This document shows positions 35,430-44,598 of a stretch of DNA of 64,000 bases, piece by piece. How positions within the stretch are numbered: the stretch's first letter is position 1; each line of letters starts with the position of its first letter. The DNA is from Nocardioides houyundeii (GTDB lineage: Bacteria; Actinomycetota; Actinomycetes; Propionibacteriales; Nocardioidaceae), in the NCBI RefSeq assembly GCF_002865585.1, contig NZ_CP025581.1:682001-746000 (forward strand), written 5' to 3'. The notes below the pieces were generated by a model that saw nothing but the letters and a program-made list of their open reading frames with translations, was not told the origin of the DNA and searched no databases. The position numbers were made by a program, and so were the translations under genes.

Positions 35430-37118
35430 GTGACCGACCAGACCCCCGTGATCGTCGTTGGAGCCGGCCTGTCCGGGCTCGCCACCGCGCTCACCTGTGC
35501 CCTCAACGGGCGCCCCGCGATCGTGCTGGAGGCCGCCGACCTGGTCGGCGGCGCGGCGGCGTACTCGGGTGGTCAGGTGTGGGTCGGGGGCAACCACGTC
35601 GCCGTGCGCGAGGGCATCGAGGGCGACTCCAAGGAGCTCACCGAGACCTACATCCGCGACGTCGCCTCCCACCTGGCGCCCGAGGTGCTCGACGAGCAGG
35701 CGCTGCTGCGCTGGCTCGACACCTCGCCCGACGCGATGCGCTACTTCGAGGACCACGGCGCGATCCGCTGGACGGTCATCCCCGGCCTCGCCGACTACCA
35801 CAACGAGGCGCAGGGCGCGCTGCCCCAGGGCCGCTACCTGACCAACGAGGTCATCGACGGCTCGGTGCTGGGGGAGTGGCGCGAGAAGCTCCGCTACAGC
35901 CCGTACTTCCCGGTCGGCACCACCTACCGCGAGCTGCTCACCAAGGGCCGTCGCGCCACCTACGTCGACGACGCCGGCGAGGAGCAGGGCGCGACCAAGC
36001 GGTCCCACGCCGGGCTCCCGGCCTTCGGCCTCTCCGACGGAACTGCCTTCGAGAAGGCCACCGACGCCGACCCGCTCACCTACGGCACCGGTGTGGTCGC
36101 CAGCTTCCTGGCCAGGGTCACCCAGGACGAGTCGATCCAGATCCGCACCGAGCACCGGGTGGTCGAGCTGCTCACCGAGGACGGCAAGGTCGTCGGCGTG
36201 CGCGCCGAGACCCCGGACGGCGACGTCGAGCTGCGCGGCCCGGTGGTGCTGGCCACCAGCACCTACGACTGGGACCCCGAGCTGGTCACCGAGATCCTCG
36301 GCCTCAGCGAGGAGGACTGGGGGTCCGTGGCGCCGGAGACCCTGCGTGGCGACGGCATCAAGCTGGCGCGCCAGGTCGGCGGCCAGATCGCCCGCATCCC
36401 CGCCAACGCCACCCCGATCCTCCCGGGCTGGCGCTCCGAGGTCGGCACCGGCTTCGGCTACGGCCCGGAGTACGCGATGCCGCACTCGATGATCGTGGAC
36501 CGCACCGGCAACCGCTACTGCAACGACTCCTACTGGGTCGACATCGTCCGGCGCACCCTGGACCCGGCCGACAAGCACCTGCCCTTCTTCCTGGTCTGGG
36601 ACGACCAGCACCGCCAGAAGTACGGCCTGGCGGCCACCGCGCCCGGCGGCGACTACCCCGAGGGCCTGGTGGAGTCGGCCGACACCCTGGAGGAGCTGGG
36701 CGAGAAGCTCGGCATCGACGCGGCCCAGCTGGCCCGGACCGCCGAGCGGTTCAGCGACTTCGCCGAGAAGGGCGAGGACCCGGACTGGGGCCGCGGCAGC
36801 ATCGACTACGTCAACACGTTCGCCGGTGACCCGGAGAACACCCCCAGCCCGGTGCTCGGCCCCATCACCAAGGCGCCGTTCCACGGTCTCCGACTGCGTT
36901 TCGTCGGCACCGGCATCGGCACCTCCGGCGTACGCATCGACTCCGACGGGCGGGTCCTCGACGAGGCCGGCACGCGGATCGAGGGTCTGTACGCCGCCGG
37001 CTCGGTCGCCGCGCTGACGACGACCGGGACCGCCTACAACTCGGGAATCGCGCTCGGGCGCGGACTCACGCTGGCCTACCTGGTCGGCCATGAGCTGTCG
37101 GGCGACCCAGTCGCCTGA
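35430..37118 (+). CDS. FAD-dependent oxidoreductase, 3-ketosteroid dehydrogenase-like
   Basis: 562 residues from GTG at 35430 with AAGGAG upstream. V-V-G-A-G-L-S-G-L-A near residue 10 binds FAD, and G-G-A-A-A-Y-S-G-G-Q-V near 41 is the KstD/fumarate reductase motif. The C-terminus has G-T-G-I-G-T-S-G-V-R and G-L-Y-A-A-G-S-V-A-A-L-T-T-T-G-T-A-Y-N-S-G. The usual KstD Tyr residues cannot be placed with certainty, so the name is family-level. It would remove hydrogens next to a ring ketone, in line with the frameshifted relative at 26981. It heads the operon with the Liv importer, under its own ATCATGAT-containing promoter. Confidence 0.88.
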   Translation: MTDQTPVIVVGAGLSGLATALTCALNGRPAIVLEAADLVGGAAAYSGGQVWVGGNHVAVREGIEGDSKELTETYIRDVASHLAPEVLDEQALLRWLDTSPDAMRYFEDHGAIRWTVIPGLADYHNEAQGALPQGRYLTNEVIDGSVLGEWREKLRYSPYFPVGTTYRELLTKGRRATYVDDAGEEQGATKRSHAGLPAFGLSDGTAFEKATDADPLTYGTGVVASFLARVTQDESIQIRTEHRVVELLTEDGKVVGVRAETPDGDVELRGPVVLATSTYDWDPELVTEILGLSEEDWGSVAPETLRGDGIKLARQVGGQIARIPANATPILPGWRSEVGTGFGYGPEYAMPHSMIVDRTGNRYCNDSYWVDIVRRTLDPADKHLPFFLVWDDQHRQKYGLAATAPGGDYPEGLVESADTLEELGEKLGIDAAQLARTAERFSDFAEKGEDPDWGRGSIDYVNTFAGDPENTPSPVLGPITKAPFHGLRLRFVGTGIGTSGVRIDSDGRVLDEAGTRIEGLYAAGSVAALTTTGTAYNSGIALGRGLTLAYLVGHELSGDPVA

Positions 37119-37176
37119 CAACGAAGTCCACCGCCTCCGCGGCTGGACCTGCACCTAACTAATAGCTGGAGGAACA

Positions 37177-38349
37177 ATGGGTAGAGGAGCGCAAATGCGC
37201 AAGGCGCTGCTGGCAGGCCTGGCCATGGCGACGGTGCTGGGCACCGCCGCGTGCGGCAGCGACGACGGCGGCGACAGCGGCGCCGCGGGCGACGGCGGTA
37301 TCGCCTCGACCATCAAGATCGCTCAGGTGCAGGACCAGACCGGCACGGTCGCCTACGCCGGGCTGGGTGCCTCCGAGGGGGCCGAGCTGGCGATCGACGA
37401 GATCCAGGAGCAGGGCTTCCTGGGCGACGACGTCAAGATCGACCTGGAGAAGTACGACACCGCCGGCGAGATCGAGCGGGCCTCCAGCGAGATGAGCAAG
37501 GCCATGGGCGACCGCGACGTCTCGGCGATCCTCGGCCCGGTCTCCACCCAGCAGGCCGCCACGGTCTCGCCGCTGGTGGGCCGGCAGAAGGTCCCCACCG
37601 TCTTCACCCAGGCCGGTGGCGAGGGCGTCGTGACCAACGACTACACCTTCCGCGTCACCCCGCCGATGGAGTCCTACTACGCCTCGGTGATGGACTTCCT
37701 GGAGGAGGAGGGCGTCAAGACCGTCTCGGTCCTCTACAACGCCACCTTCCCGACCTTCGCCGTGCTGGGCGAGGACGACGTCCCGGCCCTGGCCGAGGAG
37801 CGGGGCATGGAGATCGTGCAGTCCCTGCCGGTCCAGATGACCACCCAGGACTTCTCCGGCCAGGCCCAGCAGATCGCCAAGGAGGACGCTGACGCGCTCG
37901 TCATGCTGCTCATCGCCCCGCAGTCGGTGACCGCGCTCGGCCAGCTCAAGGACGCCGGCTACGAGAACCAGATCGTGGCCACCTCGGTCCAGGCCGCGGG
38001 CAACATCGAGGCCGCCGGCGACAACGCCAACGGCCTGGTCTACCCGGTGCCGTTCTCGGTCGCGATGGAGGACGAGACCTCGGACGCGTTCAGCAAGGCG
38101 TTCCAGGCCAAGTTCGACGAGGAGCCCACGCCGTACGCCGCTGACGGCTACGACGCCATGTGGTGGATCGCGCGGGCCATCAAGTCCTCGGGCGACTCCT
38201 CCCGCGAGGGGATCCGCGAGGGTCTGGCCAAGATCGCGGCCGAGGGCTACTCCGGCGCGATGGGCGAGGTGACCTTCGACGGGAACGACGCCCGGATCGC
38301 CGGCTCGCTCGTGCGCTGGGAAGACGGCAAGGAGACGCTCGTCAAGTGA
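37177..38349 (+). CDS. livK: ABC transporter substrate-binding lipoprotein (LivK-like)
   Basis: 390 residues from ATG at 37177 after GGAGGAAC; an alternative ATG at 37195 also has a GAGGAG. The signal peptide ends V-L-G-T-A-A-C-G, a good lipobox, so the receptor is membrane-tethered. The body is a type I periplasmic-binding fold: I-K-I-A-Q-V-Q-D-Q-T-G near residue 50, L-G-P-V-S-T-Q-Q-A-A near 120, and F-T-Q-A-G-G. It resembles leucine/branched amino-acid receptors, but in catabolic clusters such receptors often bind aromatic or alicyclic acids. It is followed by a hairpin, then the permeases. Confidence 0.92.
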   Translation: MGRGAQMRKALLAGLAMATVLGTAACGSDDGGDSGAAGDGGIASTIKIAQVQDQTGTVAYAGLGASEGAELAIDEIQEQGFLGDDVKIDLEKYDTAGEIERASSEMSKAMGDRDVSAILGPVSTQQAATVSPLVGRQKVPTVFTQAGGEGVVTNDYTFRVTPPMESYYASVMDFLEEEGVKTVSVLYNATFPTFAVLGEDDVPALAEERGMEIVQSLPVQMTTQDFSGQAQQIAKEDADALVMLLIAPQSVTALGQLKDAGYENQIVATSVQAAGNIEAAGDNANGLVYPVPFSVAMEDETSDAFSKAFQAKFDEEPTPYAADGYDAMWWIARAIKSSGDSSREGIREGLAKIAAEGYSGAMGEVTFDGNDARIAGSLVRWEDGKETLVK

Positions 38350-38355
38350 TCGCTG

Positions 38356-38389
38356 ACCGGGGTGCGGTCCGTGCGGACCGCACCCCGGT
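38356..38389 (+). terminator. Hairpin between receptor and permease genes
   Basis: ACCGGGGTGCGGTCC and its exact complement make a 15-bp stem with the 4-base loop GTGC in the gap between livK and livH. It probably reduces read-through so that the receptor is made in excess over the permeases. Confidence 0.85.
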
Positions 38390-38422
38390 TGCACAGTCCC
38401 GCCCACACCGAGAGGAACCCCC

Positions 38423-39307
38423 GTGCAAGATCTGCTGAACGCAGCGACGCTGGGCTCGATCTATCTGTTGTTCGCGTTGGGTATGGCCCTGGTCTGGGGG
38501 ACCATCGGCATCCTCAACTTTGCTCACGGCGCCACCTTCATGTTCTCGGCCTTCGTGGGCCACATGGTCAGCCGTGAGACCGAGCTGCCCTTCCTGGGCG
38601 TCATCGTCATCGCCGTACTGACGGGCGCGGTCATCTCCTCGCTCACCATGCTGCTCGCCTTCCAACCGATCCTCAAGCGCTCCAAGAACCAGCACGCCGC
38701 AGAGATGCGGATCCTGATCGGCGGCATCGGGGTGGCCGCCATCCCGCTCGCCCTGGCCCAGCGGGAGACCCGCTCCAGCCCGTTCGGGTTCAAGAGCAGC
38801 TACAAGCCCGAGGTCTTCGAGGTCCTCGGCCTCCGGATCACCACCACCTCGGCCATCATCATCGTGACCGGACTCGTGATGGGGATCGGCCTCACGCTGT
38901 GGCTGCGCAGGTCCCGCCAGGGGCTGGCGCTGCGCGCGATCGGCGTGGACGCCGAGACCGCCGCCGGCATGGGGGTCAACCGCACCGCGCTGGCCTTCGG
39001 CACCATGGCGGTCGCCGGCGCACTCGCCGGCCTGGCCGGCGCGCTGCTCACCTTCCAGCTCGGCGCGATCGCACCGGAGACCGGCGACCAGCTCGTCATC
39101 AAGGCGTTCGCGGTCATCGTGCTCGGTGGCCTCGGCTCCATGGCGGGCACCGTGATCGGTGCCTACGTGCTGGCCGGAGCCGAGACGTTCGTCGTCTCGA
39201 TGAACTGGGGCACCTGGGTGGACGCGGTGTCGTTCGGCCTCATCTTCCTCATCCTGCTCGCTCGCCCCCAGGGGCTCCTCGGCCGCAAGGAGGTGCGACG
39301 CACATGA
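38423..39307 (+). CDS. livH: ABC transporter permease (LivH-like)
   Basis: 294 residues from GTG at 38423. Eight or so hydrophobic helices; the N-terminal A-A-T-L-G-S-I-Y-L-L-F-A-L-G-M-A and L-N-F-A-H-G-A-T-F-M are LivH signatures. The EAA-like coupling loop shows as R-A-I-G-V-D-A-E-T-A-A-G-M-G near residue 170. It forms the channel with LivM. Its stop overlaps the livM start. The GTG start follows GAGAGGAACCC, a normal site. The hairpin upstream separates it from the receptor gene. Confidence 0.93.
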   Translation: MQDLLNAATLGSIYLLFALGMALVWGTIGILNFAHGATFMFSAFVGHMVSRETELPFLGVIVIAVLTGAVISSLTMLLAFQPILKRSKNQHAAEMRILIGGIGVAAIPLALAQRETRSSPFGFKSSYKPEVFEVLGLRITTTSAIIIVTGLVMGIGLTLWLRRSRQGLALRAIGVDAETAAGMGVNRTALAFGTMAVAGALAGLAGALLTFQLGAIAPETGDQLVIKAFAVIVLGGLGSMAGTVIGAYVLAGAETFVVSMNWGTWVDAVSFGLIFLILLARPQGLLGRKEVRRT

Positions 39308-40188
39308 GTGACTGGTACTACATGAACGTCGTCCTGATCCAGACGACACTGACCACGCTGCTGCTGGCCCTGAGCATCCAGGTGCCGCTGCGGTTCGGGG
39401 TCTTCTCCTTCGCCGGTGTCGGCGCCTTCGGGATCGGCGGCTACGGCGGCGCGATGGCGATGGTCCACCTGGAGTGGTCGACCTGGCCCGCGGTGGCCGT
39501 CGGAGCGCTGGCCGCCGCCGTGGTGGTCTCCCTCCTCGGCCTGGTGGTGCAGCGGCTCACCGGCCTCTACATGGGGATGGCGACCATCGCCTTCACCCTG
39601 ATCATCTCGGTGCTCGCGGTCAACGGAGGCGACGCGACCGGCGGCGCCGGCGGTCTGTACGGCGCACTGGGCGAGATCAACATGCAGCAGATCGTGCTCG
39701 TGGTCGTCGCGGTCGTGGCCGTCCTGGTCTGGACAGAGGCGCGCGGGCTGGGCCGGCGGATCGACACGGTCCGCGAGGACCCCGAGCTGGCCAACGCGCT
39801 CGGCATCGACGTCAACCGCTACCGCCTGATGTCGTTCGCGCTCTCCGGCCTGATCGGCGGCCTCGCCGGCGCCATCACCACCCTGCTGCGCTCGACGATC
39901 ACCCCGGCCGAGGTCAACTTCCACCTGGTGATCGTGGCACTCACCGCGATCGTGGTGGGCGGCGCCCGGTCGTGGCTGGGCGCGCTGATCGGTGCCGTCA
40001 TCTTCGTCTGGCTGCCCACCTGGCTCTCCTTCGTCCAGGAGTGGGAGAAGGTCGCGTACGGCTTCATCGTCGCCGCCGCCGCGATCTACCTGCCCAACGG
40101 CGTGCTCGGTGTCGCCAAGGACGCCCTGCACCGCTACCGCACCCGAGAGGAACGCGCCCGCGTGGCCGTTCTGCAAGAGAAGAGCTGA
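39304..40188 (+). CDS. livM: ABC transporter permease (LivM-like)
   Basis: 294 residues from ATG at 39304 (ATGA overlap). About eight helices; the family motif F-S-F-A-G-V-G-A-F-G-I-G-G-Y near residue 35 and the coupling loop T-V-R-E-D-P-E-L-A-N-A-L-G-I near 155 are complete. Ends with a basic cytoplasmic tail (R-Y-R-T-R-E-E-R-A-R). Pairs with LivH to form the membrane part of the importer. The gene is intact and directly followed, after five bases, by livG. Confidence 0.93.
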   Translation: MSDWYYMNVVLIQTTLTTLLLALSIQVPLRFGVFSFAGVGAFGIGGYGGAMAMVHLEWSTWPAVAVGALAAAVVVSLLGLVVQRLTGLYMGMATIAFTLIISVLAVNGGDATGGAGGLYGALGEINMQQIVLVVVAVVAVLVWTEARGLGRRIDTVREDPELANALGIDVNRYRLMSFALSGLIGGLAGAITTLLRSTITPAEVNFHLVIVALTAIVVGGARSWLGALIGAVIFVWLPTWLSFVQEWEKVAYGFIVAAAAIYLPNGVLGVAKDALHRYRTREERARVAVLQEKS

Positions 40189-40193
40189 GGCAG

Positions 40194-40952
40194 ATGACTG
40201 ACACCGCAGTGCGCGCCAGGACGGCGCTGCTGGAGGTCCAGGACGTCGCGGTGCACTTCGGCGGCGTCAAGGCCGTGGACGGCATCACGCTCGAGATGCG
40301 ACCCGGTCAGATCTACGGCGTGCTGGGCCCCAACGGGTCGGGCAAGTCGACCCTGCTGGGGGCGATGACCCGGCTCACGCCGCTGACCCGCGGCCGCTTC
40401 GTGCTCGACGGCGAGGACTACACCAAGCGCCCTGCGCGCAAGGTGCACCACATGGGGATCGCCCGCACCTTCCAGACCGTGCGGCTGCTCGACGACCGAT
40501 CGGTGCGCGACAACATCCTGCTGGGCCAGGACACCCTGCGCAAGGCGACCCGCAAGGAGTCCTCGACGCGGGTGGACGAAGTCATGGAGCGGATCGGCCT
40601 GCGCGAGGTCGCGCAGCTGCGACCCGACGAGCTCTCCTACGGGATGCAGCGTCGGGTGGAGTTCGCCCGGGCCATCATCGGCCGTCCGCGGCTGCTGCTG
40701 CTCGACGAGCCGACCGCCGGGATGAACACCTCCGAGCGCGAGGAGATCGGCGCGCTGATGAAGCAGCTGCTCGAGGAGGGGATCACCCAGTTCATCGTCG
40801 AGCACGACGTGCAGATGATGGTCGACACCTGCGACTACCTCTTCGCGATGAACTTCGGGAAGCTGATCGCCCAGGGTACTCCCGCGGAGGTGGTGCGCCA
40901 CCCCGACGTCCAGGAGGCCTACTTGGGAAAGGGGGCGGCCCACGATGCTTGA
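40194..40952 (+). CDS. livG: ABC transporter ATP-binding protein (LivG-like)
   Basis: 252 residues from ATG at 40194. Walker A G-P-N-G-S-G-K-S-T near residue 42, signature L-S-Y-G-M-Q-R-R near 145 (the usual L-S-x-G-x-Q), Walker B L-L-L-L-D-E-P near 162 and the switch His in V-E-H-D. The C-terminal A-Y-L-G closes the protein as in LivG. Energises the importer together with LivF. Its last eight bases overlap the livF start. Intact, unlike livF. Confidence 0.94.
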   Translation: MTDTAVRARTALLEVQDVAVHFGGVKAVDGITLEMRPGQIYGVLGPNGSGKSTLLGAMTRLTPLTRGRFVLDGEDYTKRPARKVHHMGIARTFQTVRLLDDRSVRDNILLGQDTLRKATRKESSTRVDEVMERIGLREVAQLRPDELSYGMQRRVEFARAIIGRPRLLLLDEPTAGMNTSEREEIGALMKQLLEEGITQFIVEHDVQMMVDTCDYLFAMNFGKLIAQGTPAEVVRHPDVQEAYLGKGAAHDA

Positions 40953-41663
40953 GGTCACCGACCTGCACGTCAACTACGGCCCGGTCCGGGCGGTGCACGG
41001 CGTCTCCTTCACCGCCGAGGCCGGCAGCATCACGCTGGTCCTCGGCGCCAACGGCGCCGGCAAGACGACCAGCCTCCGCGCGGTCGCCGGCTTCCACAAG
41101 CCGGCCTCTGGCTCCGTCACCTTCGACGGCAAGACCATGACCGGCATGGCCGCCCACAAGGTGGTGCGCCGCGGGATGGTCCTGGTGCCGGAGGGTCGCA
41201 AGATCTTCTTCCCGCTCACCATCGAGGAGAACCTGCGCATCGGCGGGTACTCCGCCCCCGCGGCGGCCTGGACGCCGGCATGGAGGAGGTCTACGAGAAG
41301 TTCCCGATCCTCGGGGAGCGCCGGAACTCCCAGGCGGGCCTGCTCAGCGGTGGGGAGCAGCAGATGCTGGCCTTCGGACGCGCGCTGATGTCGAAGCCCA
41401 AGCTGATGCTGATGGACGAGCCTTCGATGGGGCTCGCCCCGACCATGGTCGAGAAGGTGCTCAGCAGCGTCCGGACGATGGCCGACGCCGGCATCGGGAT
41501 CCTGATGGTGGAGCAGAACGCCGACGCGGGCCTGCGGATCGCCGACTCGGTGGTCGTGGTCAACCGCGGCGAGACGGTGTGGACCGGCACCGCGAGCGAG
41601 GCCCGGGGCAACAAGGCCATCGTGCACGCGATGCTGGGCGAGGCGGCGCTCGACGATGCCTGA
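40945..41663 (+). pseudogene. livF: ABC transporter ATP-binding protein (LivF-like), frameshifted
   Basis: Starts at ATG 40945. Walker A G-A-N-G-A-G-K-T-T is in the first frame, and translation runs normally to E-E-N-L-R-I-G-G-Y-S-A-P. At 41255-41259 a run of five C replaces an expected six; the coding signal continues one frame over with M-E-E-V-Y-E-K-F, signature L-S-G-G-E-Q-Q and Walker B M-L-M-D-E-P to a stop at 41663. Adding one C gives about 239 residues, normal for LivF. Next gene overlaps the restored stop, so a read error is plausible. If real, the importer would lack one ATPase subunit. Confidence 0.85.
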
Positions 41664-42216
41664 GCAGGGGCTGGCCGGAGGCCGACCGGGCGAGAAGGAC
41701 ATCGAGGACCTGGCACAGGCCAAGCTCGGCCTGGCCGAGCAGCAGCAGCTGTGGGACGCGCAGACCGAGTGCGTGCTGTCGTTCCTCCAGGACGGCCTCC
41801 CCACCGCGGTGGTGATGAGCTTCCAGGTGGACCAGGACGGTCACTTCTGGTTCGCCACCGTCGAGGGACGCCGCCAGGTGCGCGGGGTCGACTCCGACCC
41901 GCGGGTCGCGGTCGTGGTCTCCAACACCGGGACCGACCTGCCGGGGCGCCGGATGGTGGCGCTGCGCGGGGAGGCCCGGGTGCACCGCGACCGCGAGGTG
42001 GTCAGGGACCGGGTACGCCGGCTGGCTCCGCGCCTGGCGCCGGAGGACCCCGACGCCTTCGTGCGGCTGCTCGACAGCCCGAAGCGGGTCGTCATCGAGG
42101 TGGTGCCCACCCGGATCACCGCCTCGCACGACTCCACGAGGCTCGCCGGTGACGGCCGCGGAGGGAAGACCCCGTCCGCACCTGCTGAAGAGGGATCCGT
42201 TGACACCGACTCCTGA
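41656..42216 (+). CDS. Pyridoxamine 5'-phosphate oxidase family (split-barrel) flavoprotein
   Basis: 186 residues from ATG at 41656, overlapping the end of livF. Split-barrel pattern: T-A-V-V-M-S-F-Q-V, then H-F-W-F-A-T-V-E-G-R-R-Q-V-R near residue 70, R-V-A-V-V-V-S-N and M-V-A-L-R-G-E-A-R-V. This superfamily holds FMN, F420 or heme; some members reduce enone or quinone intermediates with F420H2. The C-terminal 25 residues are Gly/Ser-rich and look disordered. It is placed between the importer and a CoA ligase and is probably a redox step of the pathway. The cofactor is not certain. Confidence 0.75.
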   Translation: MPEQGLAGGRPGEKDIEDLAQAKLGLAEQQQLWDAQTECVLSFLQDGLPTAVVMSFQVDQDGHFWFATVEGRRQVRGVDSDPRVAVVVSNTGTDLPGRRMVALRGEARVHRDREVVRDRVRRLAPRLAPEDPDAFVRLLDSPKRVVIEVVPTRITASHDSTRLAGDGRGGKTPSAPAEEGSVDTDS

Positions 42217-43816
42217 CCCGTCGTCTGCGGACCTCAGCATCGGGGAATGGCTCGCCGCCCTGGCGGCGGACCCGGCGCGCCGTGGGGCCGAGGTCGCGAT
42301 CGAGGACGAGCGCGCCGGGATCCTCGAGCTGGACGGTGCGGCCAGCTCGGTCGCGGCGGGCCTGCTGGCGCTCGGGCTGCGCCCGGGCGACCGGGTGGCG
42401 GTCCTGACCGGCGCCCGGATCGCCGCCCTGCAGGCCTGGTTCGGCATCGCCCGCGCCGGACTGGTGGAGGTGCCGCTCAACCCGGCCTCCGGTCAGGTGC
42501 TCCTGCAGCACTGCCTCTCCCGGTCCCGGGCCCGGGTGATCGTCTGCGCCCCCGAGCTGCTCGGTCTGCTCGCAGGGGCGGTGGCCGGCTCCTCGGTGGA
42601 GCACGTGGTGCTCCTCGACCCCGACGAGACGGCGCCGCCGGCCGCGGCTCCGGCAGCCGGGCTGCCCGGGCTCGCGACCAGCAGCTTCGCCGACCTCCTC
42701 GCCCACCCCGCGGGCCACGCCCCGGCCGACCTGCCCGCGGTCGACCCCGGCTCGACCGCGGTCATCCTCTACACCTCGGGGACCACCGGGCCGCCCAAGG
42801 GTGCACGCCTCTCGCACCGGGCCAATGTCAACCTGGCCCGGCACACCGTGGGCCTGATGGGCTACACCCCCGCGGACCGCCTCTACAGCGTCTTCCCGCT
42901 CTACCACTCCAACGCCCGCTACTGCTCGGTGATGGCCGGCCTCGAGGCCGGGGCCCGGGTGCTGATGCACCGCCGGTTCACCGCGTCGGGCTTCTGGGAG
43001 ATCTGCCGCCAAGAGGGCGTCACCGCCTTCAACTACCAGGGCGCCATGATGAGCATCCTGCACAAGCAGCCGGCGCAACCCGACGACCGCGACAACCCGG
43101 TCCGGGTGGCGTTCGGCGCCCCGTGCCCGGCCGAGATCTTCGAGTCCTTCGAGGAGCGGTTCGGGCTGCGGCTCACCGAGATCTACGGCAGCACCGAGCT
43201 CTCCCTGATCTGCCAGATGCCGCCCGAGCGGCGCCGGGTCGGCACCGCCGGCCAGGAGTCGCCGCTCTACCGGGTCGCCGTGGTCGACGAGCACGACGAG
43301 GCGCTGCCCGCGGGCGTGCCCGGTGAGATCGTGGCCCGGCCCAAGCACCCGGGCTGGATGTTCGACGGCTACGAGGAGGACGCGGCCGCCACGGTGGCCG
43401 CCTGGCGCAACCTGTGGTTCCACACCGGTGACCGCGGCGTCCTCGACGAGGACGGCTACCTGACGTTCCTGGACCGGATGAAGGACACCGTCCGGCGCCG
43501 CGGCGAGAACGTCTCCACCTGGGAGGTGGAGCGGGTCATCGCCGAGCACCCCGACGTGGCCCAGGTCGCCGCCTTCGGGGTGGACTCCGAGCTCTCCGAG
43601 GAGGAGGTGATGGTCGCGGTGGTCCCCGTCGACGGGGTCGAGCTCGACCCTCGGGCCCTGCTGGCGCACTGCGCGGGCCGGCTGACCGCCTTCGCCGTCC
43701 CGCGCTTCGTCCGGCTGGTCGACGTACTGCCGTTGACGCCCAGCCAGCGGGTGGAGAAGTACAAGCTGCGCCAGGACGGGGTCACCCCCGACACCTACGA
43801 CCGGGAGGCCTCGTGA
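42200..43816 (+). CDS. AMP-dependent CoA ligase (CaiC/FadD-like)
   Basis: About 538 residues from TTG at 42200, chosen for GAGGGA just upstream; a GTG at 42149 would overlap the preceding gene by 68 bases without a site. Motifs: L-Y-T-S-G-T-T-G-P-P-K-G near residue 180, I-Y-G-S-T-E near 320, H-T-G-D-R-G near 410 and R-R-R-G-E-N-V-S near 430. The C-terminal Lys lies in Q-R-V-E-K-Y-K. This subgroup activates carnitine-like or alicyclic acids. It overlaps the next crotonase by four bases, so ligase and hydratase are coupled. Confidence 0.9.
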   Translation: MTPTPDPSSADLSIGEWLAALAADPARRGAEVAIEDERAGILELDGAASSVAAGLLALGLRPGDRVAVLTGARIAALQAWFGIARAGLVEVPLNPASGQVLLQHCLSRSRARVIVCAPELLGLLAGAVAGSSVEHVVLLDPDETAPPAAAPAAGLPGLATSSFADLLAHPAGHAPADLPAVDPGSTAVILYTSGTTGPPKGARLSHRANVNLARHTVGLMGYTPADRLYSVFPLYHSNARYCSVMAGLEAGARVLMHRRFTASGFWEICRQEGVTAFNYQGAMMSILHKQPAQPDDRDNPVRVAFGAPCPAEIFESFEERFGLRLTEIYGSTELSLICQMPPERRRVGTAGQESPLYRVAVVDEHDEALPAGVPGEIVARPKHPGWMFDGYEEDAAATVAAWRNLWFHTGDRGVLDEDGYLTFLDRMKDTVRRRGENVSTWEVERVIAEHPDVAQVAAFGVDSELSEEEVMVAVVPVDGVELDPRALLAHCAGRLTAFAVPRFVRLVDVLPLTPSQRVEKYKLRQDGVTPDTYDREAS

Positions 43817-44598
43817 CCGCCGTACTGCCCGACCACCTGCAGGGCTACCAGCGGGTCCGCCTGGAGTCGCTGGAGGCCGGCGTGCTGCTGGTGACCATGT
43901 GCCGTCCGGAGAAGCTCAACGCGATGGACCAGCAGTGGTTCGCCGAGCTGACCCGCCTGATGCGCAGCGTGGGCAAGGACGGCGACCCGCACCGCGCGGT
44001 GGTGCTGACGGGGGAGGGGCGCGCGTTCTCCGCCGGCGGCGACATCGACATGTTCCACGGCCTGGCCGGGGACGTGCAGCTGGTCCGGCCGCACCTGCTG
44101 CGGGTCTACGAGGCGTTCCACGCGGTCGAGAAGTGCGCGGTCCCGGTGATCGGCGCGGTCAACGGGATCGCCTTCGGCGGCGGCAGCGAGCTCACCCTGG
44201 CCTGCGACGTGGCGTACGCCGCCGAGTCGGCGCGGTTCTCCTTCAAGGAGGCGTCCGTGGGGCTGATGCCCGGCTACGGCATCGTCCGCGGACCGGACGT
44301 CATCGGCCGCACCTGGACGCGCTACCTGGCGCTGAGCGGGCGGGTCGTGGACGCGGCCAAGGCGCTGGAGATGGGCCTGGTGGCCGAGGTGCACGACGAC
44401 GACCGGCTGGTCGACGCGGCGGTCGAGCTGGCCACGGAGATGGCCGGCAACTCCCCGCTCGCCGTGCAGGTGGGCAAGGCGTTCCTCAACCGCGGGACCG
44501 AGGTCGGCTACCCCGAGTCCGTCGAGGCGATCGCGCTGCTCTTCGGCACGCCGGAGCACCGCGACGCGGTCGCGGCGTTCCGGGCCCGCCGTACCTGA
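43813..44598 (+). CDS. Enoyl-CoA hydratase/isomerase family protein
   Basis: 261 residues from GTG at 43813 (GTGA overlap). Crotonase fold with oxyanion-hole segments A-F-S-A-G-G-D-I-D-M near residue 72 and N-G-I-A-F-G-G-G-S-E-L near 122. Both catalytic Glu positions are present (G-G-S-E and F-K-E-A-S-V-G-L-M-P), so it can act as a true syn-hydratase. The C-terminal helix is complete. Last gene of the operon starting with the KstD-like flavoprotein. Followed by a 170-base gap with a promoter. Confidence 0.88.
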   Translation: MTAVLPDHLQGYQRVRLESLEAGVLLVTMCRPEKLNAMDQQWFAELTRLMRSVGKDGDPHRAVVLTGEGRAFSAGGDIDMFHGLAGDVQLVRPHLLRVYEAFHAVEKCAVPVIGAVNGIAFGGGSELTLACDVAYAAESARFSFKEASVGLMPGYGIVRGPDVIGRTWTRYLALSGRVVDAAKALEMGLVAEVHDDDRLVDAAVELATEMAGNSPLAVQVGKAFLNRGTEVGYPESVEAIALLFGTPEHRDAVAAFRARRT

